Assembly: GCF_000720475.1 (NCBI RefSeq)
Contig: NZ_JOAP01000026.1
Coordinates: 1 to 64,000 of the forward strand
Source of the DNA: Streptomyces aureocirculatus
GTDB taxonomy: Bacteria > Actinomycetota > Actinomycetes > Streptomycetales > Streptomycetaceae
Length of the DNA stretch: 64,000 nt
Direction of reading: 5' to 3'
The notes beneath the pieces were generated by a model. The model ran no database searches, was not told where the DNA came from, and saw nothing but the letters and a program-made list of their open reading frames with translations. A program made the translations under genes and the position numbers. Shown here piece by piece: positions 41,399-49,858 of the stretch. Position 1 is the stretch's first letter. Every line of letters begins with the position of its first letter.

Positions 41399-42682
41399 AT
41401 GCGCAGCCAAGGGCCCGCCACCACGCCCACCGCGGCGGCGGCGGACACCGGCCCCACGGCGACCGACCGCCCGCCGGTGGCCCCGCCGGGCGTCACCGGC
41501 CGGGGCGCCCTGTGGCTCGGGCTCGGGGTCGTCCTGCTCGCCCTCAATCTGCGTCCCGCCCTGGTCGCGGTCTCACCGCTCGCGGACACCATCCGCGACG
41601 AGAGCGGCATGTCGGCCGCGGCCATCAGCCTCCTCACCGCGCTGCCGCTGCTCTGCTTCGGTCTGCTCGCGCCCGTCGCGCCGCGCCTCGGCCGGCGCTT
41701 CGGCACCGAGCGCGCACTGCTCGCCACCATGGTGCTCATCGGCGCGGGCACGGCGTTGCGCATGCTGGACTCGGTCGTCGCGCTGTTCGCGGGCACCGTC
41801 GTCATCGGCGCGGGTATCGCCGTGGCCAATGTGCTGCTTCCGGGGCTGATCAAGCGGGACTTTCCCGCGCGGGCCGGGCTGATGACGGGTCTCTACTCGA
41901 TGTCGCTGTTCGGCGGCGCCGCGCTCGCGGCCGGTGTCACGCTGCCGGTGCAGCAGGCGTCCGGCATGAACTGGCGGACGACGCTGGCCTGTTGGGGCGC
42001 GCTCGCCCTGGTGGCCCTGGTGGTGTGGCTGCCGCAGCTCCGTACGAGGACGCGGGTCGCGGCGGCCGTGGTCCGGCAGGCGGCACACCCGGTCCGCGGC
42101 CTGTGGCGCTCGCCGCTCGCCTGGCAGGTGACCGCGTACATGGGCCTGCAGTCGCTCAACTACTACGCGGCGGCGGCCTGGTTGCCGACGCTGCTCCAGG
42201 ACGCCGGGATGAGCGCGGGCGACGCGGGCTGGATGCTGTCCTTCTCGTCGCTGCTCGGCATCGTCGGCTCGTTCGTGGCGCCCGTCATCGTCGGCAGGCG
42301 GTTGGGGGCCGGGACCCTCGCGGCCGTCGGCGCGCTGCTGTGCGCGGTCGCGTACGCCGGGCTCCTGATCGCCCCGGTCGGCGGCGCCTATCCGTGGATG
42401 AGTCTGCTCGGGCTCGGCCAGGGCGCGGCGATCAGCCTCGCGCTGCTCTTCATCGTGCAGCGGGCGCCGGACGCGCGGCACGTCGCCCAGTTGTCCAGCA
42501 TGGCGCAGTGCTTCGGCTACATCCTCGCCGCCACCGGCCCCACCGTCCTCGGCGCCGTGCACGACGCCTCCCACAACTGGACGGTGCCGGTCGTGGTCCT
42601 GCTCGTCCTGCTCGTACCGCAGATCGTGGTCGGCTTCGGAGCCGCGCGCGACCGGCAGGTGGCGGGCAGCCCGCAGGCCTGA
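41399..42682 (+). CDS. MFS transporter, CynX/NimT family
   Basis: A 427-residue membrane protein with about 12 helices. The family start RGALWLGLGVVLLALNLRPA LVAVSPL is clear (Leu-Arg-Pro-Ala motif), followed by LGRRFG in the first loop. CynX/NimT members export cyanate, 2-nitroimidazole or related small compounds. Probable operon with the FCD regulator; its ligand may be the exported compound. Confidence 0.92.
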   Translation: MRSQGPATTPTAAAADTGPTATDRPPVAPPGVTGRGALWLGLGVVLLALNLRPALVAVSPLADTIRDESGMSAAAISLLTALPLLCFGLLAPVAPRLGRRFGTERALLATMVLIGAGTALRMLDSVVALFAGTVVIGAGIAVANVLLPGLIKRDFPARAGLMTGLYSMSLFGGAALAAGVTLPVQQASGMNWRTTLACWGALALVALVVWLPQLRTRTRVAAAVVRQAAHPVRGLWRSPLAWQVTAYMGLQSLNYYAAAAWLPTLLQDAGMSAGDAGWMLSFSSLLGIVGSFVAPVIVGRRLGAGTLAAVGALLCAVAYAGLLIAPVGGAYPWMSLLGLGQGAAISLALLFIVQRAPDARHVAQLSSMAQCFGYILAATGPTVLGAVHDASHNWTVPVVVLLVLLVPQIVVGFGAARDRQVAGSPQA

Positions 42683-42773
42683 GTCATCACGCCGGCACCG
42701 GCGCGCGAGGCCGGGGCGGTCCGCCGGTCACTGACCCTGCGGGCCCGGCGCTGGGGCAACGGGCCACGCGGTC

Positions 42774-43619
42774 CTACAACACCGGCGCCCGCGGCCCGTC
42801 CGGCGCCTCCAGGCGGCTCTCCACCACCGAGCGGGCCACCTCGGCGACCTCGTCCTGCGGGAGCTGTCGGTAGCCCTCCTCCGTGACCAGGGACACCCGT
42901 GGGAAGAGGCGGCGGGTCAGGTCGGGTCCGCCGGTGGCCGAGTCGTCGTCCGCGGCGTCGTACAGCGCCTGGACGGCGGCGAGGACGACGTCCTGCTCCG
43001 ACATGCCCCGGTGGTAGAGCTTCTTCAGGCAGCCGCGGGCGTAGACCGAGCCGGAGCCGGTGGCGGCGATGCCGCGCTCCTCGCTGCGGCCGCCCGTGAC
43101 GTCGTACGAGAAGACCCGCCCCACGCCCTTGTCCAGGTCGTACCCGGCGAACAGCGGGACGACGGCCAGGCCCCGCATCGCCATGGCGAGGTTGCCGCGG
43201 ACCATGGTGGTGAGGCGGTTCGCCTTGCCGACCAGGGACAGGGCGGTGCCCTCGATCTTCTCGTGGTGCGCCAACTCCAGTTGGAAGAGCTTGACCAGTT
43301 CCACGGCGAGACCGGCGGTGCCCGCGATGGCTATCGCGGAGTGCCCGTCGGCGGGGAACACCTTGTCGTACTCGCGGTGGGCGATGACGTTGCCCAACGT
43401 GACCCGGCGGTCGCCTGCCACCAGGACGCCGTCCGCGTACGTCGCCGCGACGATGGTGGTGCCGTGCGGCGCGTCGAAGCCGTCGTGCGCGACCGGCAGG
43501 GACCGCCGGGCGGGCAGCAGGTCGGGCGCCTGCGCGGCGAGGAAGTCGAGGAAGGACGAGGACTCGGGTGCCGTGAACGCGGGCGGAAGGCCGCCCGCTG
43601 CACGCGGTTCGGTGTTCAT
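42774..43619 (-). CDS. prcB: Proteasome subunit beta paralogue, orphan
   Basis: A 281-residue actinobacterial 20S proteasome beta subunit. A 53-residue propeptide ends at [10 protein letters not shown], so autocatalysis would expose Thr54 as N-terminal nucleophile. The other catalytic residues are in register: Asp70 (D17) in [11 protein letters not shown] and Lys86 (K33) in [24 protein letters not shown] and [17 protein letters not shown] are also conserved. ATG 43619 follows GGGAGGGG. No prcA, Mpa/ARC, Pup or Dop gene is nearby, unlike the main prc locus, so it is probably a second beta subunit or a replaceable isoform. Confidence 0.92.
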   Translation of the reverse strand: MNTEPRAAGGLPPAFTAPESSSFLDFLAAQAPDLLPARRSLPVAHDGFDAPHGTTIVAATYADGVLVAGDRRVTLGNVIAHREYDKVFPADGHSAIAIAGTAGLAVELVKLFQLELAHHEKIEGTALSLVGKANRLTTMVRGNLAMAMRGLAVVPLFAGYDLDKGVGRVFSYDVTGGRSEERGIAATGSGSVYARGCLKKLYHRGMSEQDVVLAAVQALYDAADDDSATGGPDLTRRLFPRVSLVTEEGYRQLPQDEVAEVARSVVESRLEAPDGPRAPVL

Positions 43620-43856
43620 GCGCCCCTCCCGGGCATGCCGCCGGATCTTGAGGCGCACCCTACCCCGGGCCCTCAAGTCCTGAACCTCCGCCGGAAGTCG
43701 CGCACGCGACGTCGCGTACGCGGCGGAGAGCCGGTGGGAAAGTCCCGTACAACCCTTCCGCACGAGCCGCGGTCGAACTGGGCACCGGACGAGGAACGGG
43801 CCCTCTCCGGACTCACCCCCGCGCTGCCCGGTCACCTTCCTGCACAGGAGTCGCTC
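43620..43856. promoter_or_regulatory. Divergent promoter region of proteasome beta and FG-GAP genes
   Basis: 237 bp between two genes transcribed away from each other. GC-rich, no gene; promoter elements are not obvious by eye. Confidence 0.35.
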
Positions 43857-45332
43857 GTGCGCAAGAACCATTCGGCCGCCGTCGCCGCGGCCTCATTCCT
43901 TCTGATCGCGGGAGCGGGCATCGTCACCGCACCGGCCGCCTCCGCCGGCACCCCCGGAGGTACGCGCGCCGACGACCGCAACAGCGACTTCAACGGCGAC
44001 GGCCACGAGGACGTCCTGGTCGGCGCGCCCGGTGCGACGGTGAGCGGCAAGAAGGGCGCGGGCCTCGTCACCGTGCAGTACGGCTCGAACAGAGGCATCG
44101 GTACGAGCGACGTGGCCCGGTTCAGCCAGTCCACGGCCGGGGTTTCGGGCGCCGCCGAGACCGGTGACGGCTTCGGCACGGCCGTCGCCACCGGTGACCT
44201 GGACGCCGACGGTTACGACGACGCGATCGTCGGCATCCCCGGCGAGGACCTCGGCGACACTGCGGACGCAGGCGGTGTCGCGATCCTCTGGGGTTCCGAG
44301 CAGGGCCTGAAGGGCACCGCGAGTGACTGGCTCCAGACCCAGGAGCCCGTCCGGGGCGAGAAGTTCGGCTCCGCGGTGACCGCCGCCCGCCTCACCAGTG
44401 AGACCCCCGGCGACGTGCTCGCCGTCCTCAACTCGGGCGGCCTCGAACTCTTCGTGTACGACGCGGCGCCGCAGGCGCGCGCCGCCACCCCGCTGAAGCG
44501 ACTGGCCGTCAAGGGGCCGACCGCACGGGCCGATCAGCGGCACATCGAGCCGAAGTCCCTGACCACCGGCGACTACGACGACGACGGCTTCGCCGACCTG
44601 GTGGTCTCCGGGGTGACCGCCGACGAAGAGTCGGGGCACGGCTGGTCGTCGTACTACAAGGGCGGTGAGGCCCTCATGTACGTACACGACCTGCGCGGCG
44701 GTCCCGCCGCCGCGTCGGGCGACATCAACGGCGACGGCTTCGACGACCTGGTCACGGGTGAGCCGCACTCCCCCGACGACGGCGGCGAGACGCTCACCGG
44801 CGGCCTGGTGGGCGTGCGCTACGGCTCCGCCGATGGCATCTCGCAGGACGTGAAGTGGTGGACCCAGGACTCCGCGGGCGTGCCCGGCACCGCCGAGCGC
44901 GGGGACAACTGGGGCGCCGACCTCTCGGTGGCCGACACGAACAAGGACGGCTACGCGGACGTGGCGGTCGGGGCGCCGGGCGAGGACATCGGCACGGTCG
45001 CCGACGCGGGCGCGGTGTGGGTGCTGCGCGGTTCGGCCGCCGGTGTGACCGCGACCGGCGCCAAGTCCTGGGACCAGAACTCGGCCGACGTCCCCGGTAC
45101 CGCGGAGAAGGGCGACAAGTGGGGCGCCCAGGTACGCCTGACCGACCCCGACCGCGACGGGCGCTTCGGGCTGCTCGCCTCGGCACCCGGCGAGAACGCG
45201 GGTGACGGTGTGGTGTGGGTGCTCCCGGCCGGGTCCGGCGGGGTCACGGCCGCGGGATCGTGGACGTACGGGGCCGGTTCGCTGGGCGCGCCCGCGCGGG
45301 GCGCGGCGTTCGGGGCGGCCGTCGACGAGTGA
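43857..45332 (+). CDS. Secreted FG-GAP repeat (integrin-alpha-like beta-propeller) protein
   Basis: A 491-residue protein from GTG 43857 (AGGAG, 7-bp spacing). Signal peptide [20 protein letters not shown] ends near ASA-G. At least six Ca2+-binding FG-GAP blades follow: [96 protein letters not shown]. It is likely a seven-bladed propeller on the cell surface or secreted, for adhesion or binding. No catalytic domain. It is divergent from the proteasome beta gene. Confidence 0.93.
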   Translation: MRKNHSAAVAAASFLLIAGAGIVTAPAASAGTPGGTRADDRNSDFNGDGHEDVLVGAPGATVSGKKGAGLVTVQYGSNRGIGTSDVARFSQSTAGVSGAAETGDGFGTAVATGDLDADGYDDAIVGIPGEDLGDTADAGGVAILWGSEQGLKGTASDWLQTQEPVRGEKFGSAVTAARLTSETPGDVLAVLNSGGLELFVYDAAPQARAATPLKRLAVKGPTARADQRHIEPKSLTTGDYDDDGFADLVVSGVTADEESGHGWSSYYKGGEALMYVHDLRGGPAAASGDINGDGFDDLVTGEPHSPDDGGETLTGGLVGVRYGSADGISQDVKWWTQDSAGVPGTAERGDNWGADLSVADTNKDGYADVAVGAPGEDIGTVADAGAVWVLRGSAAGVTATGAKSWDQNSADVPGTAEKGDKWGAQVRLTDPDRDGRFGLLASAPGENAGDGVVWVLPAGSGGVTAAGSWTYGAGSLGAPARGAAFGAAVDE

Positions 45333-45496
45333 CGGGTCCTGGGCCTTGGGCCTTGGGCTGTGAGCCGCCCCCTGCCGAAGTCGCGGCCGCCATGGCCGAA
45401 GGTCGCTCCCCGCCGCTCGTGGGCGCGACCTCGGTCCGGTGGCCGTACACCGCCGAAGACTTGGCGAGCCGCCCCCCTGCGGTGCACGATGCCCGC

Positions 45497-46168
45497 ATGA
45501 AGAGCGACCTTTTCTCCACGGAGTACGTGGCGCAGCCCGCGGCGGCCCCCGGCATGAGCCTGCACAACTCCAAGTCCATCCGTTACGCCGTGAACGGCGA
45601 GATGCTGGCACGGCAGGGCGCGATGGTCGCCTACCGCGGGAACCTGCAGTTCGAGCGCAAGGGCCAGGGCGTCGGCGGGATGCTCAAGCGTGCCGTCACC
45701 GGCGAGGGTCTCGCGCTGATGGCGGTGCGCGGCCAGGGTGAGGCGTGGTTCGCGCACGAGGCGCAGAGCTGCTTCGTCGTCGACATCGAGCCGGGCGACT
45801 CCCTCACCGTCAACGGCCGCAACGTGCTGTGCTTCGACGCCACCCTCGCGTACGAGATCAAGACGGTGAAGGGTTCGGGCATCACCGGTGGCGGGCTCTT
45901 CAACAGCGTCTTCACCGGCAGCGGCAGGCTGGGGCTGATCTGTGAGGGGGAGCCGCTGGTGATCCCCGTGTCGCCGCAGGCCCCGGTGTTCGTGGACACC
46001 GACGCGATCGTCGGCTGGACCACCAGTCTCCAGACCTCGCTGCACCGCTCCCAGTCCATCGGCTCGATGATCCGCGGCGGTTCCGGGGAGGCGGTGCAGT
46101 TGAAGCTGGAGGGTGAGGGCATGGTGGTGGTCCGACCGACGGAGGCGACGCCGCACAAGCCCCAGTAG
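45497..46168 (+). CDS. AIM24 family protein
   Basis: A 223-residue beta-rich protein: SIRYAVNGEMLARQGAMVAY, GEAWFAHEAQSCFVVDIEPG, GDSLTVNGRNVLCFDATLAY and ICEGEPLVIPVSPQAPVFVD. It fits the AIM24/TspA-like family (mitochondrial biogenesis factor homologues, DUF124). Function in bacteria is poorly known. ATG 45497. It follows the FG-GAP gene by 165 bp in the same direction. Confidence 0.92.
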   Translation: MKSDLFSTEYVAQPAAAPGMSLHNSKSIRYAVNGEMLARQGAMVAYRGNLQFERKGQGVGGMLKRAVTGEGLALMAVRGQGEAWFAHEAQSCFVVDIEPGDSLTVNGRNVLCFDATLAYEIKTVKGSGITGGGLFNSVFTGSGRLGLICEGEPLVIPVSPQAPVFVDTDAIVGWTTSLQTSLHRSQSIGSMIRGGSGEAVQLKLEGEGMVVVRPTEATPHKPQ

Positions 46169-46227
46169 CGCCAGCCGTCACCCGGCGGTCGTCACCCGCC
46201 ACGCGGTGCCCGGTGCCCGTCGGCAGA

Positions 46228-47502
46228 TCAGCAGCCGACGGGCGCCGTCGTCTCCTCCCCCGGCGCGGCGGCGCCCGCCCGGGGCGCGTGCTCGGCGCCC
46301 GTCGCTTGCTCGGACGACGTCAGCCGGGTCCGCAGCATCGGCAGGGCGCACAGCACGATCAGCAGGGCGACGGCTCCGGCGACCAGGGCCACCGAGACCC
46401 CCGCGGTGGCGCCGAACCGGTCGTAGAGGACCCCGGAGACGGCCGCCCCGATCGCGATGCCGCTCTGCAGACCGGCGATCATCCACGTCATCGCCTCGGT
46501 GAGCTGGTGCTCCGGCGTCACACGCTCCACGATCCCCATGATCACGACCATGGTGGGGGCGAAGAAGACACCGGCGAGGAACACCACCGCGACCATCCCG
46601 GCGACGCCGTCGACGAACAGGAACGGCAGCGTGGTCAGCGCGGTGCCGCCGACACCGAAGAGCAGCAGCCGGGGCAGCGGCACGTCCGGCTGCCTGGCAC
46701 CGAAGAGCAGCCCGGAGAGACCCGAGCCGATGGCGTAGACCGCGAACACCAGTCCCGCGAGGGACTTGTCGCCCTGCTCCTCGGCGAAGGCGAGACCCAT
46801 GGTGTCGACCATGCCGGGCACGGCCCCGCCGCAGAGCAGCACGAGCGCGAGCAGCAGCACGGGCGCCGAACGGATCGCGGAGGCACCGCCCGCGTTGTCG
46901 GCCCGTGCCTTCACGGGCGGTTCGGTGCGCTTCTGCGGTACGAACAGAGCGACGCCCACGAGCAGCAGCAGACCCGCGAACAGGGGCGCGGCCTGCGGGA
47001 ACAGTGCCGTGGAGAGCACCACGGCGAGCGCGGGACCGATGACATAGGTCAACTCGTCGACCACCGACTCCATGGAGTATGCGGTGGTCAGCCGCGGTGT
47101 GCCCCGGTAGATCTCCGTCCAGCGCGCGCGGACCATGGCGCTCATGCTCGGCATGAGCCCGGACACCAGGGCGCAGAGGAACAGGGTCCAGCTCGGCGCG
47201 CCGGTGGTGGCGCAGATCAGCAGGGCGCCGAGCCCGAGCACGCTGACACCGGTGGCGAGCGGCAGGACGCGGCTCTGTCCACGCCGGTCCACGGCCTTGG
47301 ACACCTGGGGGCCGAGGAAGGCCATGGAGAAGGTGAAGGCGCCTGCGACCAGGCCCGACAGGGCGTACTCACCGGTCGTCTCGGACAGCATCGTCAGGAT
47401 GCCCATATGGGTCAGGGGCAGCGGAAGCCGGGCCAGGAGGCCCGCGGAACTGAACGCTTTGGCGCCGGGAGCGGCGAATATCTCGCGGTACGCGTTGGTC
47501 AT
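46228..47502 (-). CDS. MFS transporter
   Basis: A 424-residue, about 12-helix major facilitator from ATG 47502 (FSSAGLLARLPLPLTHMGIL; QVSKAVDRRGQSRVLPLATG as the loop motif). The sequence is of the drug-efflux type common in Streptomyces. The divergent TetR gene and GATAG repeats between them suggest inducible efflux. Confidence 0.92.
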   Translation of the reverse strand: MTNAYREIFAAPGAKAFSSAGLLARLPLPLTHMGILTMLSETTGEYALSGLVAGAFTFSMAFLGPQVSKAVDRRGQSRVLPLATGVSVLGLGALLICATTGAPSWTLFLCALVSGLMPSMSAMVRARWTEIYRGTPRLTTAYSMESVVDELTYVIGPALAVVLSTALFPQAAPLFAGLLLLVGVALFVPQKRTEPPVKARADNAGGASAIRSAPVLLLALVLLCGGAVPGMVDTMGLAFAEEQGDKSLAGLVFAVYAIGSGLSGLLFGARQPDVPLPRLLLFGVGGTALTTLPFLFVDGVAGMVAVVFLAGVFFAPTMVVIMGIVERVTPEHQLTEAMTWMIAGLQSGIAIGAAVSGVLYDRFGATAGVSVALVAGAVALLIVLCALPMLRTRLTSSEQATGAEHAPRAGAAAPGEETTAPVGC

Positions 47503-47613
47503 CGGTCGTCCTGTCGCTGGGAGCGGAGTCGGCCCGGCCCGGGGCCGTGCGGATGCGGGCGGGCGCGGATGCGGGCAGGCGCGTCCGGCCGGTCCGGATA
47601 CCCGCACGGGCAA

Positions 47614-47643
47614 CTATCGGGACTATCGTTCCACTTTCTATCA
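47614..47643. promoter_or_regulatory. Candidate operator: three direct CTATC(G/A) repeats
   Basis: CTATCG at 47614 and 47623 and CTATCA at 47638 occur in the otherwise GC-rich MFS/TetR divergent region. Their regular spacing (9 and 15 bp) and the AT-rich ACTTTCTATCA on one side suggest a promoter covered by the TetR protein. Confidence 0.4.
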
Positions 47644-47710
47644 CGTCCGACCCCGGGCCGGACGGGCGAGCGACTGTGTGCCCACCCGGTAACGTCGGCG
47701 GAAACAGGTC

Positions 47711-48373
47711 ATGACCACGGCCGACGGGCATCGAGCAGCAGGGGGAGTCGCCCTGAACGAGGCGAGCAGCGACACGAAGAACGCGCCCGCCGTCACCGAC
47801 GGCAGGCGCGTCAAGGGCGAACGGCGGCGCCGGGCACTGATCGAGGCGACGGTGCGTGTCATCGCGCGGGACGGCGCCGCGGGCGTCACGCATCGCACGG
47901 TGGCCCGCGAGGCGGAGTTGCCGACGACCGCGACGACGTACTACTTCAGCAGCATCGACGCCCTCCTGACGGCGGCGCTGACCCAGTGCATGGAGGAGGA
48001 CTCCGCGCGCGTCGAGGCGCTGGCCGCCGGGCCGGGCGACGCCACCGGCAAGCGCCGGGCCCTCGCGCTGCTGATGGCGGAGATCCTGACCTCGCCCGGG
48101 CACCTCCTCGCGGAGTTCGAGCTGTACCTGCTGGCGGCGCGCCGTCCGGAACAGCGCGCCGCGACCCGCCGCTGGAAGGAGGCACTGGCCGCCTTCGCCC
48201 GTGAGCTCACCGACGACCCGGTGCGCGTCAAGCTCTTCACGCGGGCCTACGACGGGCTGCTCCTCCAGGCCCTCCTTGACGACGAGCCGCCGACCGCCGA
48301 CGAGTTCGAGGACCTTCTGAGAGAGCTGCTGCCGGACGCGGAGGCGGACGCGGACGGGAAGAGTCCGGGCTAG
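47711..48373 (+). CDS. TetR-family transcriptional regulator
   Basis: A 220-residue TetR protein. HTH at residues about 35-85: ALIEATVRVIARDGAAGVTH then RTVAREAELPTTATTYYFSS. The C-terminal half is helical. It is divergent from the MFS exporter and likely its repressor. ATG 47711 has a poor ribosome site; a somewhat later start is possible because the first 30 residues are not conserved-looking. Confidence 0.92.
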   Translation: MTTADGHRAAGGVALNEASSDTKNAPAVTDGRRVKGERRRRALIEATVRVIARDGAAGVTHRTVAREAELPTTATTYYFSSIDALLTAALTQCMEEDSARVEALAAGPGDATGKRRALALLMAEILTSPGHLLAEFELYLLAARRPEQRAATRRWKEALAAFARELTDDPVRVKLFTRAYDGLLLQALLDDEPPTADEFEDLLRELLPDAEADADGKSPG

Positions 48374-48420
48374 GGCCTGTCCGGCAATTCCCGTCGCCGC
48401 CCGGAGGGCGGCCGCCGCTC

Positions 48421-49140
48421 TCACCGTGTGGCGCGCGCACCGCCGTTGACGTGCAGCACCTGGCCGGTGACGTGGCGGGCCGCCGGGGAGGCGAGGAAGA
48501 CGACGGTGCCCGCGATGTCGGAGGGTGTCCCCGCGCGGCCGGTCGCCGTGGCCGCCACCAGTTGCTCCCGGCGTTCGCCGGACAGCTTGTCCCGGAAGAA
48601 CTCGGTGTCGGCGATATAGCCGGGCGCGACGACGTTGGCAGTGATGCCGCGGCTGCCGAGCCGGCCCGCGAGGTCGATGTTCCAGTTGGCGAGGCCCGCC
48701 TTCGCGGCGCCGTAGGAACCGGCCGCCTGTTCCGCGGCGATCGAGCCGATGTGGACGACGGCACCGCCGGGGGCGAGCCGGTCCTCCAGGGCCTTGGTGG
48801 TGAGCGCGGCGCTGACCAGGTTGGCGTCGAGGTTGGCGCGGAAGTCCCGGGCATAGGCGGCCAGGTCCTGCTCGCCGTCGGCGTCCAGGTCCGTGTTGCC
48901 GCCCGCGTTGTTGACCAGGACGTCGATCCGCTCGGGCAACTGCGCGCGGAGGCGGGTGAGCGCGGCGGGGTCGGTGTGGTCGCAGACCGCGGTGCCGACT
49001 CCGGCCTCCGCGGCCAGCTCCGCCAGCGGTTCAGGACGGCGTCCGGTGACGACGACGCTGTCCCCCGCCGCGGCGAAGTGCCGTGCGATCGCACGGCCGA
49101 TGCCCGTGCCGCCACCGGTGACCAGGATCGTGCGTGCCAT
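48421..49140 (-). CDS. SDR-family oxidoreductase (FabG-like)
   Basis: A 239-residue classical SDR: TGGGTGIGRAIARHF cofactor loop, Arg-rich VVVTGRRPEP favouring NADP, NNAGG, catalytic Ser in VVHIGSIAAEQ and YGAAKAGLANW (YxxxK). The C-terminus VTGQVLHVNGGARATR is the usual FabG end. ATG 49140 follows GGAG. It is divergent from a MarR gene across a short AT-rich spacer, so it is probably under MarR control. Confidence 0.94.
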   Translation of the reverse strand: MARTILVTGGGTGIGRAIARHFAAAGDSVVVTGRRPEPLAELAAEAGVGTAVCDHTDPAALTRLRAQLPERIDVLVNNAGGNTDLDADGEQDLAAYARDFRANLDANLVSAALTTKALEDRLAPGGAVVHIGSIAAEQAAGSYGAAKAGLANWNIDLAGRLGSRGITANVVAPGYIADTEFFRDKLSGERREQLVAATATGRAGTPSDIAGTVVFLASPAARHVTGQVLHVNGGARATR

Positions 49141-49210
49141 ATGCTGAGCTCCGAATCATTTTCGTTTAGGCCTATATTTAGAGCTCAACGTAACACTTGG
49201 GAGGCATGCG
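49141..49210. promoter_or_regulatory. SDR/MarR divergent promoter with TAGGCCTA operator
   Basis: A 70-bp spacer with an AT-rich core. TTTAGGCCTATATTTAG includes the perfect palindrome TAGGCCTA (49167-49174), typical of a MarR dimer site. It would overlap both promoters, allowing coordinate repression. Confidence 0.6.
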
Positions 49211-49819
49211 ATGGCAGGGGGCGCCGACGTCGGGCCGGAGAGCGGCGGAGGGGGCGGTGGGGGCGGTGGGGGCCCGTACCCGCGTGCGGCCGAGGCGCAC
49301 TCCGCGCAGGGGATCGCCGCCGCCTGGGAGCGCGAGCGGCCCGGAACGCCGGTCTCCTCGATCGGGATCATGACCCCGGTGTGGCAGTTGGCCAAGCTGT
49401 TCGGCGACGACAGGCGGCGGGTCCTGGCCCGCGCGGGGGTGGACGCCGCCACCCTCGACCTGCTCAGCGTGCTGCGCCGGAGCGGCCCGCCGTACGCGCT
49501 CAGCACCCGCGAGATCGGCCACCGTTCGCTGGTCACGGCGGGCGCCGTCTCGCAGCGCGTGGCGCGGGCCGAGCAGGAGGGCCTGGTGACCCGGGAACCG
49601 GCCCGCGGCCGCCCCCGCACGGTCCTTGTGACCCTGACTCCCACCGGCCACGACCTGGTCGAAGCCACCGTCGACCAGGTCCTGCACCGCGACGCCGACC
49701 TGCTCGCGGGCCTGACCCCCGATCAGCAGGCCACCCTCACCGAACTGCTCCAGACCCTGCTCGCGGACGTACAGCACCGCCTCGGCGACGACTGGATCGG
49801 GCACGTCGGTCAGGAGTGA
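49211..49819 (+). CDS. MarR-family transcriptional regulator
   Basis: A 202-residue MarR protein from ATG 49211 (GGGAGG upstream). The first 30 residues include a run of ten Gly from a GGGGGC repeat. The winged helix is ALSTREIGHRSLVTAGAVSQ, VARAEQEGLVTREPARGRPR and TVLVTLTPTGHDLV. It probably represses the divergent SDR gene. Confidence 0.93.
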   Translation: MAGGADVGPESGGGGGGGGGGPYPRAAEAHSAQGIAAAWERERPGTPVSSIGIMTPVWQLAKLFGDDRRRVLARAGVDAATLDLLSVLRRSGPPYALSTREIGHRSLVTAGAVSQRVARAEQEGLVTREPARGRPRTVLVTLTPTGHDLVEATVDQVLHRDADLLAGLTPDQQATLTELLQTLLADVQHRLGDDWIGHVGQE

Positions 49820-49858
49820 GGCGGCGCTCCCCAAAGGGACGGCAGGGGCCCGCGTCGC

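Noticed and set aside
43011..43856. Upstream extension of the FG-GAP frame across the proteasome gene
   Set aside because: Antisense to the beta subunit; the signal peptide after GTG 43857 with AGGAG marks the true start.
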